From Bacteroidales bacterium UBA3653 (GTDB lineage: Bacteria > Bacteroidota > Bacteroidia > Bacteroidales > Paludibacteraceae), in the NCBI GenBank assembly GCA_002373505.1, contig DFKE01000010.1:1-64000 (forward strand): a stretch of 64,000 bases of DNA, read 5' to 3'. A program made the translations under genes and the position numbers. Below the pieces are notes generated by a model that was not told where the DNA came from, made no database searches, and was given only the letters and a program-made list of their open reading frames with translations. Position 1 is the first letter of the stretch, and every line of letters starts with the position of its first letter. This document shows, piece by piece, positions 29,690-38,800 of the stretch.

Positions 29690-31181
29690 CGAAATTACAG
29701 TCGCCCTCACGATAGTTTTCATAAAAGTTTATTTTTGAAGCAAGCATTTCTAAGTAGTCAGCAAGCGGAAAGTACTCTAATGGAGAATCATCATAAACGA
29801 TAATCCGAATGTGTTTTCTCCAAGTAGCACTGAAGATTATAGTGTAGCGATATGGACTAATACGCCGCTTATCGAATTTCCGATAATTGAGAATATAAAT
29901 CGTTCCATCCTTGCGTTCTTCTGCTTCTTCAGCTTCTTTCTCGACCTGTTTTGTAAACTCCAATTCATCTTTTACACCTTTCAAAAGATGCTCATACTCA
30001 ATTTTAAAAGAAGTGAGGTTTGCAACGGTGTCTTTAAAATGTAATAGCATAACTCTCGCCGGGATATTTACCTTTTTCGGATTATATTCTGTATTCTCCG
30101 GAAGAATGAGTTTCGGCACATGAATCATATATGTTGTAAGAATATCTACAACATTGGTCAACTCCTTGTCCGTTTTAAAATAAGGACTATTCTTTAATTT
30201 CAGATTTTTCTTTATCGCTTCAAACATGTCATTGGGAGAGAAGTGTCTTCCCATGAGATATAAATCATTCCAATACATGTAGAAAGGTTTGTTGATTGAC
30301 TGCCACTCATCTTCTGAAAGCTCACGTTTCAATTCGTGCTCCAGGACTGCACGCAACCGTTCTTCCGTGAATGCGTCGTCATCGAAAGGATTGAACGGAT
30401 GCCGCTTGGAAGGCTTAAAATACTTTGCATTTTGATAACCGTGTTCCAAGGTGTTCCAAGTTGCGCAATGCAGACCTCCACCAAGACGCGTGAGCGACTG
30501 CGTGTATTTAATAGGATAAACCTCACAGTTAGGGAATGCCTCCTGAATGCGCTTGACTGCAGGCGCGTCAGACGGTTTACCGAGTTGCGCCATGAAGATC
30601 TTATTCCCAACGCGGAGGAAATTGAGGTATTCCCAACTAAGGTCTGTAATGAGCGAACCATCGTCAGCTATTGCCATCATCCCGTCCACATGGCCATAGA
30701 TGTCAGACTTGTCCCAATGCACTATCTTTATGGAGCGTGCATTGAGTGCCTTCTTGAGGTTCTTGATAAGCAAGTCACGAGGATAATTGGGGTTCTCCAA
30801 GAAGATCTTATCGGTCATATAGACATTACCTTTCTTGTCTGTGAGCACATTACCTCCGTCAAGAACGATATCCTCATACCGGAAAGGAGTCATCTCCATA
30901 TCAGCCCATATAGGCACCATATCGGGTTTATATTTCTCATAACGAGGTGCGCGCAGATAGTCCGGGTCGTAGCGGAACTGCGCAATGTCACCTTTCCCGT
31001 CAACTGTGATGGGCATGTAGTCGCGTGCCCACAGATGCGTTTTCTCACCAGTGTACGGTAACTCCCAACACTTGACATGAGCTGCCCTAAAAGCCGCAAT
31101 AAGGCTTTTATAAAAACGAGGAAAATGATACCGAATAGCCATCGGTATAAATACTAAATCAGTTTGCGAATCGTGTAACAT
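29643..31181 (-). CDS. Agmatine/peptidylarginine deiminase-like enzyme with C-terminal domain
   Basis: Residues 1-290 have the guanidino-modifying fold of agmatine deiminases and bacterial PPAD: LWARDYMPI (50-58), LDGGN (107-111), GHVD (163-166) and the active-site GGGLHC with Cys239. All catalytic positions (D, H, C) are present. Residues 300-512 form an additional domain with RELSEDEWQSINKPFYMYWND and a charged tail, unlike known AgDI enzymes. No signal peptide is seen, so it acts in the cytoplasm. Substrate may be agmatine, free or protein arginine. Its host-type promoter (31229-31260) suggests lysogen expression. Confidence 0.82.
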   Translation of the reverse strand: MLHDSQTDLVFIPMAIRYHFPRFYKSLIAAFRAAHVKCWELPYTGEKTHLWARDYMPITVDGKGDIAQFRYDPDYLRAPRYEKYKPDMVPIWADMEMTPFRYEDIVLDGGNVLTDKKGNVYMTDKIFLENPNYPRDLLIKNLKKALNARSIKIVHWDKSDIYGHVDGMMAIADDGSLITDLSWEYLNFLRVGNKIFMAQLGKPSDAPAVKRIQEAFPNCEVYPIKYTQSLTRLGGGLHCATWNTLEHGYQNAKYFKPSKRHPFNPFDDDAFTEERLRAVLEHELKRELSEDEWQSINKPFYMYWNDLYLMGRHFSPNDMFEAIKKNLKLKNSPYFKTDKELTNVVDILTTYMIHVPKLILPENTEYNPKKVNIPARVMLLHFKDTVANLTSFKIEYEHLLKGVKDELEFTKQVEKEAEEAEERKDGTIYILNYRKFDKRRISPYRYTIIFSATWRKHIRIIVYDDSPLEYFPLADYLEMLASKINFYENYREGDCNFDEKPDSEGDASDLPF

Positions 31182-31228
31182 AATCTTTGCATTTATAAAG
31201 ATAATATTTAGTTATTTAGCTTTCGGTG

Positions 31229-31260
31229 CAAAGGTATATGTTTTTTCGCAAACGTCCCAA
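31229..31260 (-). promoter_or_regulatory. Promoter of the deiminase-like gene
   Basis: TTG (31258-31260) and TACCTTTG (31229-31236), 21 bases apart, reading leftward into the gene at 31181. Confidence 0.75.
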
Positions 31261-31336
31261 AATTTTCTGTTAAAAATTGTTAAAGGTTTTGAAGAAGATA
31301 TTAACAACAAAAAAAGAGGACAGAGTCCTCTTCTTA

Positions 31337-31969
31337 TTAAAACTTATATTTTTTAGTAGGGAATTTTAACTTGGGTTCTCTAAAATCGAACTTTGGAAGC
31401 GTCATCGTGATCTCAGTTAATCCTTTTCTCACAAACCGGTATTTTTTATTATAATACTCATCCTTCCACGATTTATCTTTGGAATCAGTCCATTCCTTTA
31501 TTCCTATACGTTCAGATGCTTCAACATCGAAAGAGAGTTTTTTATCGCATTCACACTCTTGGATGACACACATACCAGAAGCAGAATTTAGAGCCTCATA
31601 AGCGCATATGCGTGGACCACCGAAGTTTTCACCATCCTCTCGTTCAAGAGCACGTATAAGGATACCACCAAAGTAGCCGTCTTCCATACTGCTTGTAAAA
31701 CAGATGTCCATGCCGCTTTGATGAAAAAAGATACGACCTGCTTCAGCGGTCCTAGGATAGACATGTTCGTCCGCGTGCCTTTTCTCGCTTTTGCTAATAT
31801 CTTTTAGATAGATATAAAACTCTATTTCAAGAGGGCGATAGAGATGTGTTCCATTAGATATATAGTACTCGCTCATCAGTATTTTAGCAATGTTTTCTAA
31901 CTCACCATTAATATCTGATTTAGCTGCTATAGTTTCAATATTTAGCAATGATTTAAGTCTGTCCATCAC
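31337..31969 (-). CDS. Hypothetical protein (210 aa)
   Basis: Starts MMDRLKSLLNIETIAAKSD and includes ISNGTHLYRPLEIEFYIYLKD, IFFHQSGMDICFTSSMEDGYFGGILIRALE, and a C-terminal TLPKFDFREPKLKFP. The NGTHLYRPLE and FFHQSGMD parts recall a Bacteroidales family sometimes compared with 3-methyladenine glycosylases, but I would not assert it. It follows the BspA-like gene and lies before the deiminase gene with about 80 bases between. Confidence 0.65.
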   Translation of the reverse strand: MMDRLKSLLNIETIAAKSDINGELENIAKILMSEYYISNGTHLYRPLEIEFYIYLKDISKSEKRHADEHVYPRTAEAGRIFFHQSGMDICFTSSMEDGYFGGILIRALEREDGENFGGPRICAYEALNSASGMCVIQECECDKKLSFDVEASERIGIKEWTDSKDKSWKDEYYNKKYRFVRKGLTEITMTLPKFDFREPKLKFPTKKYKF

Positions 31970-31992
31970 AACTACAATTTAGGGCGTCATTT

Positions 31993-33156
31993 TTATTGCA
32001 TGGGCACCAATTTGCCAAATGCTTTCCAAAGAGAGTCTTTTTTATACTTTTTAACTACCCGAACATGCGCGGTAACTTGTTCTAATGAGATACCATCAAA
32101 TGCCCGATATATCAGTGGAGGCTCTTCCGAATAGCAGTATATGTCTGTGAGGTTAGTACAACCATCAAAAGAACCGCCACCTAATTCAGTCATTCCTTCT
32201 GGAATAACTATTTCAACAAGTGATGTACAACCGGGGAACACGCCTGGAGCTAAGCGTGTTATCTTTTGGGGTAACACGATTTTTCTCAGACTCTTACATC
32301 CATTGAAGGCAAAGCGTTCTATCTCGTATAAGCTTTCCGGAAATTCAATGTTAGCGAGAGCTTCACATCTTGCAAATGCGGCTTCTGGTATTACTTCGAG
32401 CGATTCTGGAAGCTTAACACTTTTAAGAGAAGTGCAACTTCCAAAAGCATGAGGCGCTAATTCTTTAAGACTGTTCGGTAGAATAATAGATTCTAATGCC
32501 GTACAACTGAGAAAAGCGCCCTTTCCAATTGAAAGAAGTCCCTCATTTAGTTTTACTGTCTTTAAACTTTCACAGGCAAAGAAGACCTCATCTCCTATTT
32601 CTGAAACAGTAGAAGGTATTGTTATGGATGAAAGTTGTTGGCAATTATGAAATACCCCTGATTCGATACGAGCAACACTACTAGGTATATCAATCGATTT
32701 GAGCTTAACACAATTATAGAAGGCGCGGTAGCCTAAAGAGGAAAGCCCCTCAGGTAAGACTATACTCTCCAACTCAATGCAATTTTTAAAAGCGTTGCTA
32801 CCTATTTCACTTACGCTGGAGGGTATTGTTATGCTCTTCAATTCCGGGCAATTGTAAAATGCGCCTCTTTCGATTTTGGTAACACCATCCGGTATAATTA
32901 TATTCTCAACAACTAGGTTTTGGTTGATCGCGTCTTCTCCTATAGTAACAACTTTATATGTCACGCCTTCATAATCTATGGACGCAGGTATTATGAGTTT
33001 GGAATCATCTTCAGTACCTCCCCACCATCTTTTGAAAATAGCCGTTTGGGTATTTTCGTCAAGAACATAAACAGAGCGCCCAATTTCTATTTGTTCAGCG
33101 TTCAATTGCATTAGTGTTAACGCAATTGCTAAAATCAAAAGAAAACCCTTTTTCAT
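31993..33156 (-). CDS. BspA-like leucine-rich-repeat secreted protein
   Basis: A 387-residue protein with a signal peptide (MKKGFLLILAIALTLMQLNA). It carries about ten 23-residue LRR_5/BspA repeats of the type L-x-I-x-IP-x2-V-x-I-x2-AF-x-NC (for example KSITIPSSVSEIGSNAFKNC). Such proteins mediate surface adhesion or carbohydrate binding in Bacteroidales. It is element cargo, not a virion gene, with a strong host-type promoter at 33184-33214. Confidence 0.88.
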   Translation of the reverse strand: MKKGFLLILAIALTLMQLNAEQIEIGRSVYVLDENTQTAIFKRWWGGTEDDSKLIIPASIDYEGVTYKVVTIGEDAINQNLVVENIIIPDGVTKIERGAFYNCPELKSITIPSSVSEIGSNAFKNCIELESIVLPEGLSSLGYRAFYNCVKLKSIDIPSSVARIESGVFHNCQQLSSITIPSTVSEIGDEVFFACESLKTVKLNEGLLSIGKGAFLSCTALESIILPNSLKELAPHAFGSCTSLKSVKLPESLEVIPEAAFARCEALANIEFPESLYEIERFAFNGCKSLRKIVLPQKITRLAPGVFPGCTSLVEIVIPEGMTELGGGSFDGCTNLTDIYCYSEEPPLIYRAFDGISLEQVTAHVRVVKKYKKDSLWKAFGKLVPMQ

Positions 33157-33183
33157 ACTTTTACGATTTTATGAATTTTGGCG

Positions 33184-33214
33184 CAAAATTACCAAAAAAT
33201 TTTGACATAGGCAA
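33184..33214 (-). promoter_or_regulatory. Promoter of the BspA-like gene
   Basis: TTG (33212-33214), 20 bases, TAATTTTG (33184-33191), reading leftward. Confidence 0.8.
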
Positions 33215-33276
33215 ATTTATAACGCCTATGTTAATAGATTTAACAAAATTTAACAAAAAATTTTGATTTTTCCACC

Positions 33277-33393
33277 GCGTTAGGGATTGGAAGGGCTACG
33301 GTATTGTGTAACAGTGCGGAACTTGTGAACCCCTGCAAAGCCCGACCGACGTAGCTCTGGAGAGGATGATCTGCAGAACTATGCCGGGAACGC
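33277..33393. ncRNA. Structured RNA element, copy B
   Basis: A 117-base relative of 23628-23749. Shared unpaired blocks are GGATTGGAAGGGCT, then TGCGGA with CTTG and GAACCCCTGCAAAGCC. Stems differ by compensating changes: GCGTT/AACGC (copy A GTGTT/AACAC), TCTG/CAGA (A CCCG/CGGG), GTAG/CTAT (A CAG/CTG). It lies between the BspA promoter and the 79-aa gene. Direction unknown. Confidence 0.65.
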
Positions 33394-33489
33394 CCAAATA
33401 ATAATAGTCGAAATACAAACTACGACGACAGTCATACAACAGATAAGGATGCCCGTCATCCGGAAGAACTTGTGCCCCGTCGTAAAAAA

Positions 33490-33508
33490 AAGGAGGGTTG
33501 CCCCTCCC
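33490..33508 (-). terminator. Terminator of the 79-aa gene
   Basis: GGAGGG (33492-33497) pairs with CCCTCC across a short loop, followed on the minus strand by eight T. It ends the early transcript 3 bases from the stop of the 79-aa gene. Confidence 0.8.
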
Positions 33509-33511
33509 AAT

Positions 33512-33751
33512 TCACTTCACAAGCGGGTTCGGATTGCGCTGTGTTTTACCCTGTGCGCGGGCTGCAAGCTCCGTAAACACAAGGCAATTCAAGCCGTAAA
33601 TTTTCCAGTACTGCTCGTTATCTCCGGCGAGCTGTAATGAAGTGTGACCGGTGACGAACTCCATGTGCGACATGATGGTTTGACAGGAAGAAAGGATGGA
33701 CTCCAGCTGCTCTTCTGTGCAGCGAACGAGGATTTGTTGAATAGGAATCAT
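33512..33751 (-). CDS. Small early phage protein (79 aa)
   Basis: Helical N-terminal half (MIPIQQILVRCTEEQLESIL), with HMEFVTGHTSLQLAGDNEQYWKIYGLN in the middle and a basic tail. The last gene of the early leftward transcript. No family recognised. Confidence 0.6.
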   Translation of the reverse strand: MIPIQQILVRCTEEQLESILSSCQTIMSHMEFVTGHTSLQLAGDNEQYWKIYGLNCLVFTELAARAQGKTQRNPNPLVK

Positions 33752-33764
33752 AACGATAAAGAAT

Positions 33765-34079
33765 TTAGAAGTTATATTTATATGCTTCGGCTCTCATAGC
33801 CTCAAACTGTGCCATTTCTCTTGCCACCTTGCGCTCATGCTCCATCTCGCGCTCCAATTGCGCGTAGAGCCAAGCAGCACGACCAAACATGTAATCACGC
33901 TCAATAGCCTGCTGTGCTTCAAATTCCTCTTTGGTGCAGTGGTAACGCTCCACTTGGACGCTCTTTTTCTGCTCCAGCAGGACGCTCGCTTTTTGCTCCA
34001 CTTTCTCACTATCCGAGACAGAACTACACTCGAAGTTAAAACTGAGTTGTGTGTACTGTTGATAAACATGCTTTTTCAT
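33765..34079 (-). CDS. Small early phage protein (104 aa), helical
   Basis: The start at 34079 (MKKHVYQQYTQLSFNF) excludes an upstream non-coding stretch. The protein has a long charged helix (FEAQQAIERDYMFGRAAWLYAQLEREMEHERKVAREMAQ). It precedes the 79-aa gene by 13 bases. Function unknown. Confidence 0.6.
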   Translation of the reverse strand: MKKHVYQQYTQLSFNFECSSVSDSEKVEQKASVLLEQKKSVQVERYHCTKEEFEAQQAIERDYMFGRAAWLYAQLEREMEHERKVAREMAQFEAMRAEAYKYNF

Positions 34080-34141
34080 AAGGCGACAATGTTTTAAAGG
34101 TAATGGCCACCCGCCATTGCTGACGGATGGCACTCATTCAT

Positions 34142-34528
34142 TTAAGCTTGACAAACTGCTTGCGGTACGTAGAAGTGGGTGATTGGATAGAAAGTGTATT
34201 CTTCACCTGTTTCTTTGTTTACTCGGCTGACGGGCTTGCCCCATGCCGGAAAGCGGGTGAGGTTGTTATCGAATACTCTGAAGCCCTCGCGCTCCCATTG
34301 TTCCCGAGTTTTCAAGATGGAGAGATTGTGCAGCTCTTTGTAGTAGATGCAGAGGAGATTGTTAATGCGCTCTTCTGTTCCGTACTTGGCGCGTAACTCT
34401 TTACAAAGTGCTCTTAAGGACTGACGCTCTGTTAAGGGTTGCGGAGCTACTTCTACCTTTACTTCGGTTGCCTGATTGTTCTTCTTAGATGCTTTCATAA
34501 CTGTACTGTTTTTTGAATTGTTAGACAT
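34142..34528 (-). CDS. Early phage protein (128 aa)
   Basis: A basic Asn/Lys-rich N-terminus (MSNNSKNSTVMKASKKNNQ; Met11 is an alternative start), then LTERQSLRALCKELRAKYGTEERINNLLCIYYKELHN, and a C-terminal beta part. Gene position suggests early, near the replication region. No family recognised. Confidence 0.6.
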   Translation of the reverse strand: MSNNSKNSTVMKASKKNNQATEVKVEVAPQPLTERQSLRALCKELRAKYGTEERINNLLCIYYKELHNLSILKTREQWEREGFRVFDNNLTRFPAWGKPVSRVNKETGEEYTFYPITHFYVPQAVCQA

Positions 34529-34682
34529 ATTGTTTTGAGATTTGTTTCTTTTACAATGCTTTCAGAGTTGACGCCAGTGACGTTCGATATTCCGTGAACA
34601 GCAAGACTTCCGAAAAATTTACTACCTCTTGAGTGTGGAGAAATTTTAAGCTATTAGTGATAGCGCCGGAACATGTTTAGCC

Positions 34683-34990
34683 TTGCCATACGGAAAGAAC
34701 CAACTACCTTTGCATTGCTAAAAGGAACGACATAAATCTCCAAGGCAATATGTAATTCAAGGGGCAGGACTTGAAAGCAAAGAAGGACAAAGATCGGGCA
34801 GAAGTTGGTGGAAGCCGTCAACCATAGAGCGTTTAGGATGTGAGTACTATGCGTTACGCTTGTGCGGAACTTGGGCGCATAATCTCCTTATCTACTACGG
34901 CTGCATAACGACTTGAGCACTCGGAACCGAGCGAGAGGGAAAGAGCGATAACATTCCAAAACCTCAATATGGGGCATGCCAGTAGAGTAC
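34683..34990 (+). ncRNA. Rightward promoter and non-coding transcript entering the iterons
   Basis: On the + strand TTG (34683-34685), 19 bases, TACCTTTG (34705-34712): one of few rightward promoters here. No open frame follows. The sequence holds local pairs (TTCAAG/CTTGAA, ATGCG/CGCAT) and TGCGGAACTTG, an 11-base match to the structured RNA copy B. The transcript would run into the CTACA/TGTAG array at 34998, so it could supply a primer or activate the origin. Confidence 0.5.
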
Positions 34991-34997
34991 ACAAATG

Positions 34998-35184
34998 CTA
35001 CAGGTGCTACACTTCGATAAACAAACACCTACAGCACCGAGCAGGATGTAGAAAAGCAAATGAAGATATGGAGTGACCTCCTACAAAACGGCAAATAGTA
35101 GGCTATTGCAGGACATTGTAGCGATTAGAAAAAGCCCTACAAAAGTACATCATTACTATATTGTAGTAATTGTAGTAATTGTAG
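34998..35184. repeat. CTACA/TGTAG iterons, candidate replication origin
   Basis: Ten copies of CTACA or its complement TGTAG occur in 187 bases: 34998, 35008, 35029, 35047, 35081, 35117, 35137, 35162, 35171 and 35180. The last three are a perfect 9-bp tandem (TGTAGTAAT). The region is non-coding, AT-rich at its right side, and 640 bases from the replication gene. That fits an iteron-type origin bound by an initiator. The remaining gap to 35284 shows nothing more. Confidence 0.65.
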
Positions 35185-35284
35185 AATAAAGATAGTGAGA
35201 GTGGAGAGCAAATGCGAATGGCAAAAAGAAGCGACGAGTGTTACCCGTCGCATCCCTAAAAGCGGAATAGCACAAAAAGCAGGC

Positions 35285-35578
35285 CTACAAGCCCTGCTTG
35301 TATTGAGGTGACATGTGCTCCTCTGCGTAATGCCAGGCTTCAGAAATGGCTACGTCGGCTTCAGGCACCATGTGACCGCCAAAGGTATTGAGAAAGGCGA
35401 CCTGAATTGCGGCTAAGTGCGAAATCAAAATCCTGAGTTGTACATCCCGGAAATGGTCTGGATCTTGCTTCTGGAGAGTTTCCCAAACATCATCCAAGTT
35501 GCGCATGTAGTTGTCATCGTTCGAGAAAAGAACGAGAATGTCCTCGGAGAGACTGATTAACAATTGAAAGTTTTCCAT
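35285..35578 (-). CDS. Small phage protein (97 aa)
   Basis: Start at 35578 (MENFQLLISLSEDILVLFSND). Helical, acidic, with a His/Trp-rich end (ISEAWHYAEEHMSPQYKQGL). Its leader contains three tandem hairpins (35629-35750). Function unknown. Confidence 0.6.
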   Translation of the reverse strand: MENFQLLISLSEDILVLFSNDDNYMRNLDDVWETLQKQDPDHFRDVQLRILISHLAAIQVAFLNTFGGHMVPEADVAISEAWHYAEEHMSPQYKQGL

Positions 35579-35628
35579 ATATGTAAAGTTTTGATTGTTA
35601 CGAGTTCGGTTATTAAGAGCAAAAGAAT

Positions 35629-35750
35629 GAGGCGCCGACTTTCCCAAGCAGGCGCACTCTAACGAGAGAATGAGGAGCCGACTCTCACGAGCAGGCTTCC
35701 TCCTAAGCAGATAAAGGTTGAGGAGCCGACCCTCCCGAGCAGGCGTCCTC
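35629..35750 (-). repeat. Three tandem GAGG-GCCGAC hairpins in a leader
   Basis: Related 31-33-base units at 35629-35660, 35672-35704 and 35720-35750, each with GAGGmGCC on the left and GCAGGC followed by CCTC on the right. The terminator at 27104-27134 is a fourth member. In minus-strand RNA they make strong hairpins, so they may act as attenuators or terminators between the replication gene and the 97-aa gene. Confidence 0.65.
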
Positions 35751-35816
35751 TTTGATATTAAACTGAAGCGTGGAGGAAGCAATGTCAACAACCTCCACGT
35801 GGGAAGCGGGCTATGG

Positions 35817-38800
35817 TCATTCTTCGTCGTCATCGGCAGACTCTTCAATAATGTTCGTGGATGCGAGGGAGAACTCATATAGCTCGCAAGCTAATTGGTA
35901 ATCAAAGCACATGGCTTCCCCGACGTATCGAGCGCGCTCTTTTTTGAGCTCGCCGGTTTTCTTATCAGGCTTTGACACAAACAGTGGCTCGCCGTTTCTT
36001 ATGAGCGGGAAAGCTTCCTTTGCTCTGATACCGATATAATCCTTAGCAGCCTTCAGGTACTGCTTCAAGGAAGGTGCAGAAAGATAATTCTCAGAATGGG
36101 CGGTACAATATTCCTTATACTCATCAAACACTGTACCGCGTATGATCAGCACCGGCATGACCCGGTTAAGCGGGCGTGTGGTGGTTTCTTTACCGACCTT
36201 GAGTTTTATACTATCCATGTACTTGATGTGAAAATCATTGTCCTCATACAGGACACCCTTGTTGACCAAGATGGAAACGATTTTCCAGAAATTGGCAATC
36301 TCATTATTTTCACGGCTCATGGTGTTCTGCACCTCCATCAGTGCGCAGCACTCCCGGTACACCTCGGCATATTCAAAAGGCAGTTTGAGGTAATTCTCCA
36401 AGGTTTTGAAAGCGGCCATTATAATTGCCCAGTTACCCATGATACGGCCCTCGATGGAATCGGCATACTGTTTAGCAAGTTGATCGGTAACATCGTAGTA
36501 GGTGCGCTGAAAACCTTGCTCGAACTGCGGGCGTAGTTTGATGATGTCGAGTGTTAAGTGTGAGCACCCGCGTTTGCGGATCTCACGGAACTTCTCCATG
36601 GCGTGCATCTGTTCCTGCGAGAACTGCGAGGTGGTGAACGACAGGAACACGAAACGAGAGAACAAAGCTATATCTCTGTTGGCCATTTCCTGCCCGGAGA
36701 TAATCACGCCACAGTTCACTTTGGATGTTTCCCGCTTCTTGCCGGTATCGAGGCTCATGCGGCTTCTGCCGACGCTGTCCCATAATCCTTTCAGGAACTC
36801 GTATTTCTCAATATCGAGAGAGTTCTTGAACTCATCCAAGTGAACGAGCGCATTGGAAACCTGTCCCACCGTTTCCGCAATAGTAGGGAGGGTAGAGGTG
36901 GACAGATTAGGCGCTTTGTTGTACGACATAAAGAATGCCATGAGAGAGTGACCGAGTTCGGTTTTACCAGATCCTTTCGGTCCGAACAGGTTCAGTATGG
37001 GAAAACCTTCCACATAACGGAGGATGATATCCCGAAAGAGCGTAGCCAGATAAAAGCAGATACCGACGATTGCCTTGTTCCCGAATACGGCAACCATTTT
37101 GGAAGTGTATTCAAAGAGGGAAATGCTGTTCAGGCCCTCGTGGACGAAGCGACGGTCAAAATCGTTGATGTTGTCGTCGTCGGTAACATGCACTTCTGAA
37201 AATGCCGGCAGGTAATAGTTGCCCTTATCTTCCGGAAGGCGCACGATGCCGAGCGGATCCACCTTGTACCAAGTGCCCCGGAAAGCAATGCCGTTACTGA
37301 AAGCAAAGAAGCCGCGTTTGTTCCAGCCTAACTGCCGGATCAATTCGGCTGACTCCGTAGCCTTATAGAGGTATTGCTTGAGCTTTGTGAGCTGTGCCTC
37401 TCCGGCAAGCCACACAAAGTTGCCTTGGCTCTCCACCTTGGCACGGAAACGAGCAAGAGAAGTGAGTTCTTCCTGTTGGAACTCAATGACAAACTCAACG
37501 CCATCTTCATTCTTCATTTTATACAGGCGCAGCGCCGATGTATTATCGCGCACATGGAAGAGCGGATGCAGGGTAAAATTAGACCATTTGATCCTGCCTC
37601 CATTAGCCGGTGTGCAATACGCGCCATCCTTCTCCAAGAAGCCGAACTGTGTGAGGGTGTCCATCTCGTCCTCGTTCTTGGTAAGGGTTTCTTTCGCGCG
37701 CTTGCTCCTTGCAGATTCAATGGCTTTCTTCCATGATTGGCGTCCGGTATAAATCTCATTGAGTTTGTCGATATAGACCGGTATCTGCGAATCCATTTCC
37801 TGCGCGGCAATCAACTCTGCCAGTTCATCAATGGCTTTGCTATTCTCCGAAGTTGCTTGGTTGACATCCAAGATCTTCGACGCATACCAGATGATGAAAT
37901 CTTCCTCCGCTGTTTTGTTGAACTTATCAATAGATGTGAAATAAGAATCAGGATCCTGCTTGAAGTATGATATCCTATGAGGACTGTCCTGTTTCTCTCC
38001 AACCGGAATTTCCTTGACCTTGACAGTGAAGCCCAGGGCAAGTGCCTTCTTTGCATTCTTGATGACTGCTTGGATGCCGATGCCTTGCTTGTCCCGGATG
38101 TTGGTAGCCTCCTTGTTAGGTGGATCTGCGTCCGGAATAAAACAGAGCTTTGTGGTGCACTGTTGCAATTGGCGCAGTTGGTTTTCAGTCCAAGCCGAGC
38201 CGAGACAAGCCACGGCATTCTTCACACCGATCAGATGCAAGCGGAGCACGTCCGGCGCACCCTCCACCAAGTACACTACATCGGCATGGATGGCAGCAGC
38301 TGCAGCCACATCGAAGCCGAACACCGTAGTATCTTTATTAAAGAGCGGTGTGTTGGCATTGTTGATGTACTTGGGTGTATCATCGCCCTCTTTGGATTTG
38401 ATGGTGCGACCGGTAAAAGCCACGTATCTCCCGGAGCGTTTCCGTATAGGAATCATGATCCGACCACGGAAGACATCTATGAGGTTGTGATTTTTGGAGT
38501 ACTTGGCCATGCCCAGTTCTTGGAGCAGTTCGGCGGAGATACCTTTGGTATGAGCGTACTTGATAAGAGCGTCAAACTTCGCAGGAGCGTAGCCAATACG
38601 GTACTGCTGAAGGAAATCCTTATCCCAGCGACCGGAGGCCTCCTCCAAGGCTTTCTTCGCATCCTCGCTCTTATCATCCCATAGGGTAGAGACATAGAAA
38701 TCGGCTATGACATCCATCGCATTGAGAAGGACTTCGCGCTTTTGCTGCTCTTGTCGCTGCGCTTCCGTCAGCTGCTCCTCTTGCTCAATGGGGATGTTTT

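Noticed and set aside
23628..33393. Template/variable repeat pair of a diversity-generating retroelement
   Set aside because: No reverse transcriptase is present, copies lie outside coding regions, and differences are compensatory rather than adenine-specific.
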